A stretch of DNA of 64,000 nucleotides from Flavobacterium laiguense (lineage in GTDB: Bacteria > Bacteroidota > Bacteroidia > Flavobacteriales > Flavobacteriaceae), in the NCBI RefSeq assembly GCF_003097655.1, contig NZ_QCZH01000015.1:1-64000 (forward strand), given 5' to 3'. Positions 62,928-64,000 of the stretch are shown here, piece by piece; within the stretch, counting starts at the first letter, position 1, and each line of letters starts with the position of its first letter. A program made the position numbers and the translations under genes. The notes below the pieces were generated by a model. That model worked only from the letters and a program-made list of their open reading frames with translations. It searched no databases and was not told where the DNA came from.

Positions 62928-64000
62928 TTATTTTTTTAATGATTCCGCAGGATTTAATTTCAATGCCCTCTTTGCCGGAAATAAAGCCGAAAACAAAGCC
63001 GTTATTACTACCAATAACATGATGTTTCCAAACTGATTTGCTGTTAAACTTGGATAAATGACGGAACTGTATCCAAAACTCGAATACACCTCAGAGAATT
63101 CGCTAAAGTCGATTCCTGTTCTTTGGCTGATGCCAATGGAAGCAAAGGCGAGCAGTATTCCAAAGGGACATCCCGCCAAAATCAGAAAAAAAGTTTCAAG
63201 GACAATCATCATGAATATTTTGATTTTGTTCATTCCCAGTGCTAGTAACATTCCTATTTCCCTAGTTCGTTCTAATACTGCCATCATCATCGTATTGACA
63301 ATCCCGAAAGCGAGTGCCAGTAGAATGATTCCCATGAAAATAAACACCATTTGGTTGCCAACAGCAACTGTATATCCTAGCTCTGGTGAAATTTCTTTCC
63401 AGTTTTGTATTTCTGTTTTTGGGAATTTTTGTTGAAGTCTTTTTTTGCTTTCATCAAGTATTTGGCTTGATTTGAGGAGGACGGCGATTTCGTTGATTTC
63501 GTTTGGAATTCCCGAGAGTGAATCAATGTCGGTTATTTTTACAAAAACATTGCTGTCGTCATAAGGAGTATTTACGGTTTTATAAATGGCGGTAATCCGG
63601 AAAGCCCCAGAGGCCAGATTGCCTTCCTTGTTTTGAAATGTCAGAATGGCTTTTTTGTTGAGATTGAGATTTAGTTTTTTGCGGAGCTTGTCGCTTAGGA
63701 TGATTTCGTTTGCTTTTTGAGGATTGAAATAATTCCCCTTAATGATTTTTCCTTTAAGATTGGTAAGCGCTTGTTCCTCATTAGGCATCACCGCATTAAT
63801 CGTAATGCCTCCACTTCCTGAGGCCGAAGCAATCATCCCTTTGATAACAATGCGTCCAGAAATGGCTTTTGTGGTACTGTCTTTGGAAATGAACTCGAGC
63901 ATTTTTCTGCCTTTCGGCAAATGGTATTTCAGTTCGTACTCTTTTCTGAACTCGGGATGGTGCAATTGTATATGCGATAGTTCGCTGGTAATGGCTGTAT
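62928..64000 (-). CDS. ABC transporter permease, MacB/FtsX-like (5' end cut)
   Basis: The frame is open through the window edge: TAITSELSHIQLHHPEFRKE is the upstream part, so the first TTG codon is not a start. The visible 357 residues hold the MacB_PCD periplasmic domain (HHPEFRKEYELKYHLPKGRKMLEF) and three C-terminal membrane helices of an FtsX domain (MVFIFMGIILLALAFGIVNTMMMAVLERTREIGMLLALGM and later ALFPAKRALKLNPAESLK). One membrane helix lies off the edge. Partner of the ATPase downstream. Confidence 0.92.
   Translation of the reverse strand, partial: TAITSELSHIQLHHPEFRKEYELKYHLPKGRKMLEFISKDSTTKAISGRIVIKGMIASASGSGGITINAVMPNEEQALTNLKGKIIKGNYFNPQKANEIILSDKLRKKLNLNLNKKAILTFQNKEGNLASGAFRITAIYKTVNTPYDDSNVFVKITDIDSLSGIPNEINEIAVLLKSSQILDESKKRLQQKFPKTEIQNWKEISPELGYTVAVGNQMVFIFMGIILLALAFGIVNTMMMAVLERTREIGMLLALGMNKIKIFMMIVLETFFLILAGCPFGILLAFASIGISQRTGIDFSEFSEVYSSFGYSSVIYPSLTANQFGNIMLLVVITALFSALFPAKRALKLNPAESLKK

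Overview
The window looks like a chromosomal segment of a Flavobacterium-like member of the Bacteroidota. It is AT-rich, mostly lacks Shine-Dalgarno sequences, and has promoter-like TTTG / TAnnTTTG boxes (clearest before tRNA-His). Its gene repertoire fits: stand-alone BshB1, GH92 mannosidase, DUF2490 and DUF4251 proteins, a LETM1-like protein, POTRA-less Omp85 barrels and beta-helix lipoproteins. Almost all genes are chromosomal housekeeping or accessory genes. No rRNA, CRISPR array, prophage or transposase is visible.

Layout. 1-4.6 kb: ilvE, mnmD, two tandem paralogous 63-65 aa proteins each with its own terminator, and a divergent oxyR/dps pair. 4.7-13.3 kb: a dissolved-inorganic-carbon cluster (small exported protein, SulP transporter, DUF2490 outer-membrane barrel, beta-carbonic anhydrase, DabA, DabB, second beta-carbonic anhydrase) closed by a strong terminator. 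This reads as a complete bicarbonate/CO2 uptake and interconversion module in an organism with no visible autotrophy genes. 13.3-23 kb: LETM1-like, YdeI-like, Cu/Zn-SOD and Tudor-like genes, then envelope genes (META lipoprotein, DUF4251, two POTRA-less Omp85 barrels, other barrels). 23-29 kb: a TolC/HlyD/MFS efflux operon with a 22-codon leader, an ion channel and a PerM/AI-2E permease.

29-39.3 kb: beta-oxidation genes on the minus strand (marR, 3-hydroxyacyl-CoA dehydrogenase/enoyl-CoA hydratase, thiolase, acyl-CoA dehydrogenase, acyl-CoA ligase). A four-helix-bundle gene flanked by TAGAYRA-type repeats interrupts them, and an alpha/beta-hydrolase lies between marR and the ligase gene. 39.4-45.7 kb: purL, with a GH92 gene lodged between the intact purL 3' end and a second, diverged and frameshifted copy of the purL 3' end. 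45.9-50.2 kb: beta-helix lipoprotein, a menaquinone pair (thioesterase and isochorismate synthase), bshB1 and tRNA-His. 50.2-60.9 kb: histidine kinase, M28 peptidase, a frameshifted dienelactone hydrolase, penicillin acylase, an Lrp regulator divergent from rocD-rocF, a second M28 peptidase and an SRPBCC protein. 61-64 kb: outer-membrane barrel plus MacB/LolCDE-type ABC transporter genes, running off the window.

The most notable non-coding structure is a set of intergenic palindromes whose arms are built from 8-bp tandem units (CGCAAANN or CATAGANN), together with 7-bp tandem repeats. The most notable genome-evolution signal is the purL tail duplication: 37 codons with 12 substitutions, all synonymous, which points to recombination with a diverged homologue and not to local duplication. 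All calls come from reading the sequence and recalling families; no searches were run.
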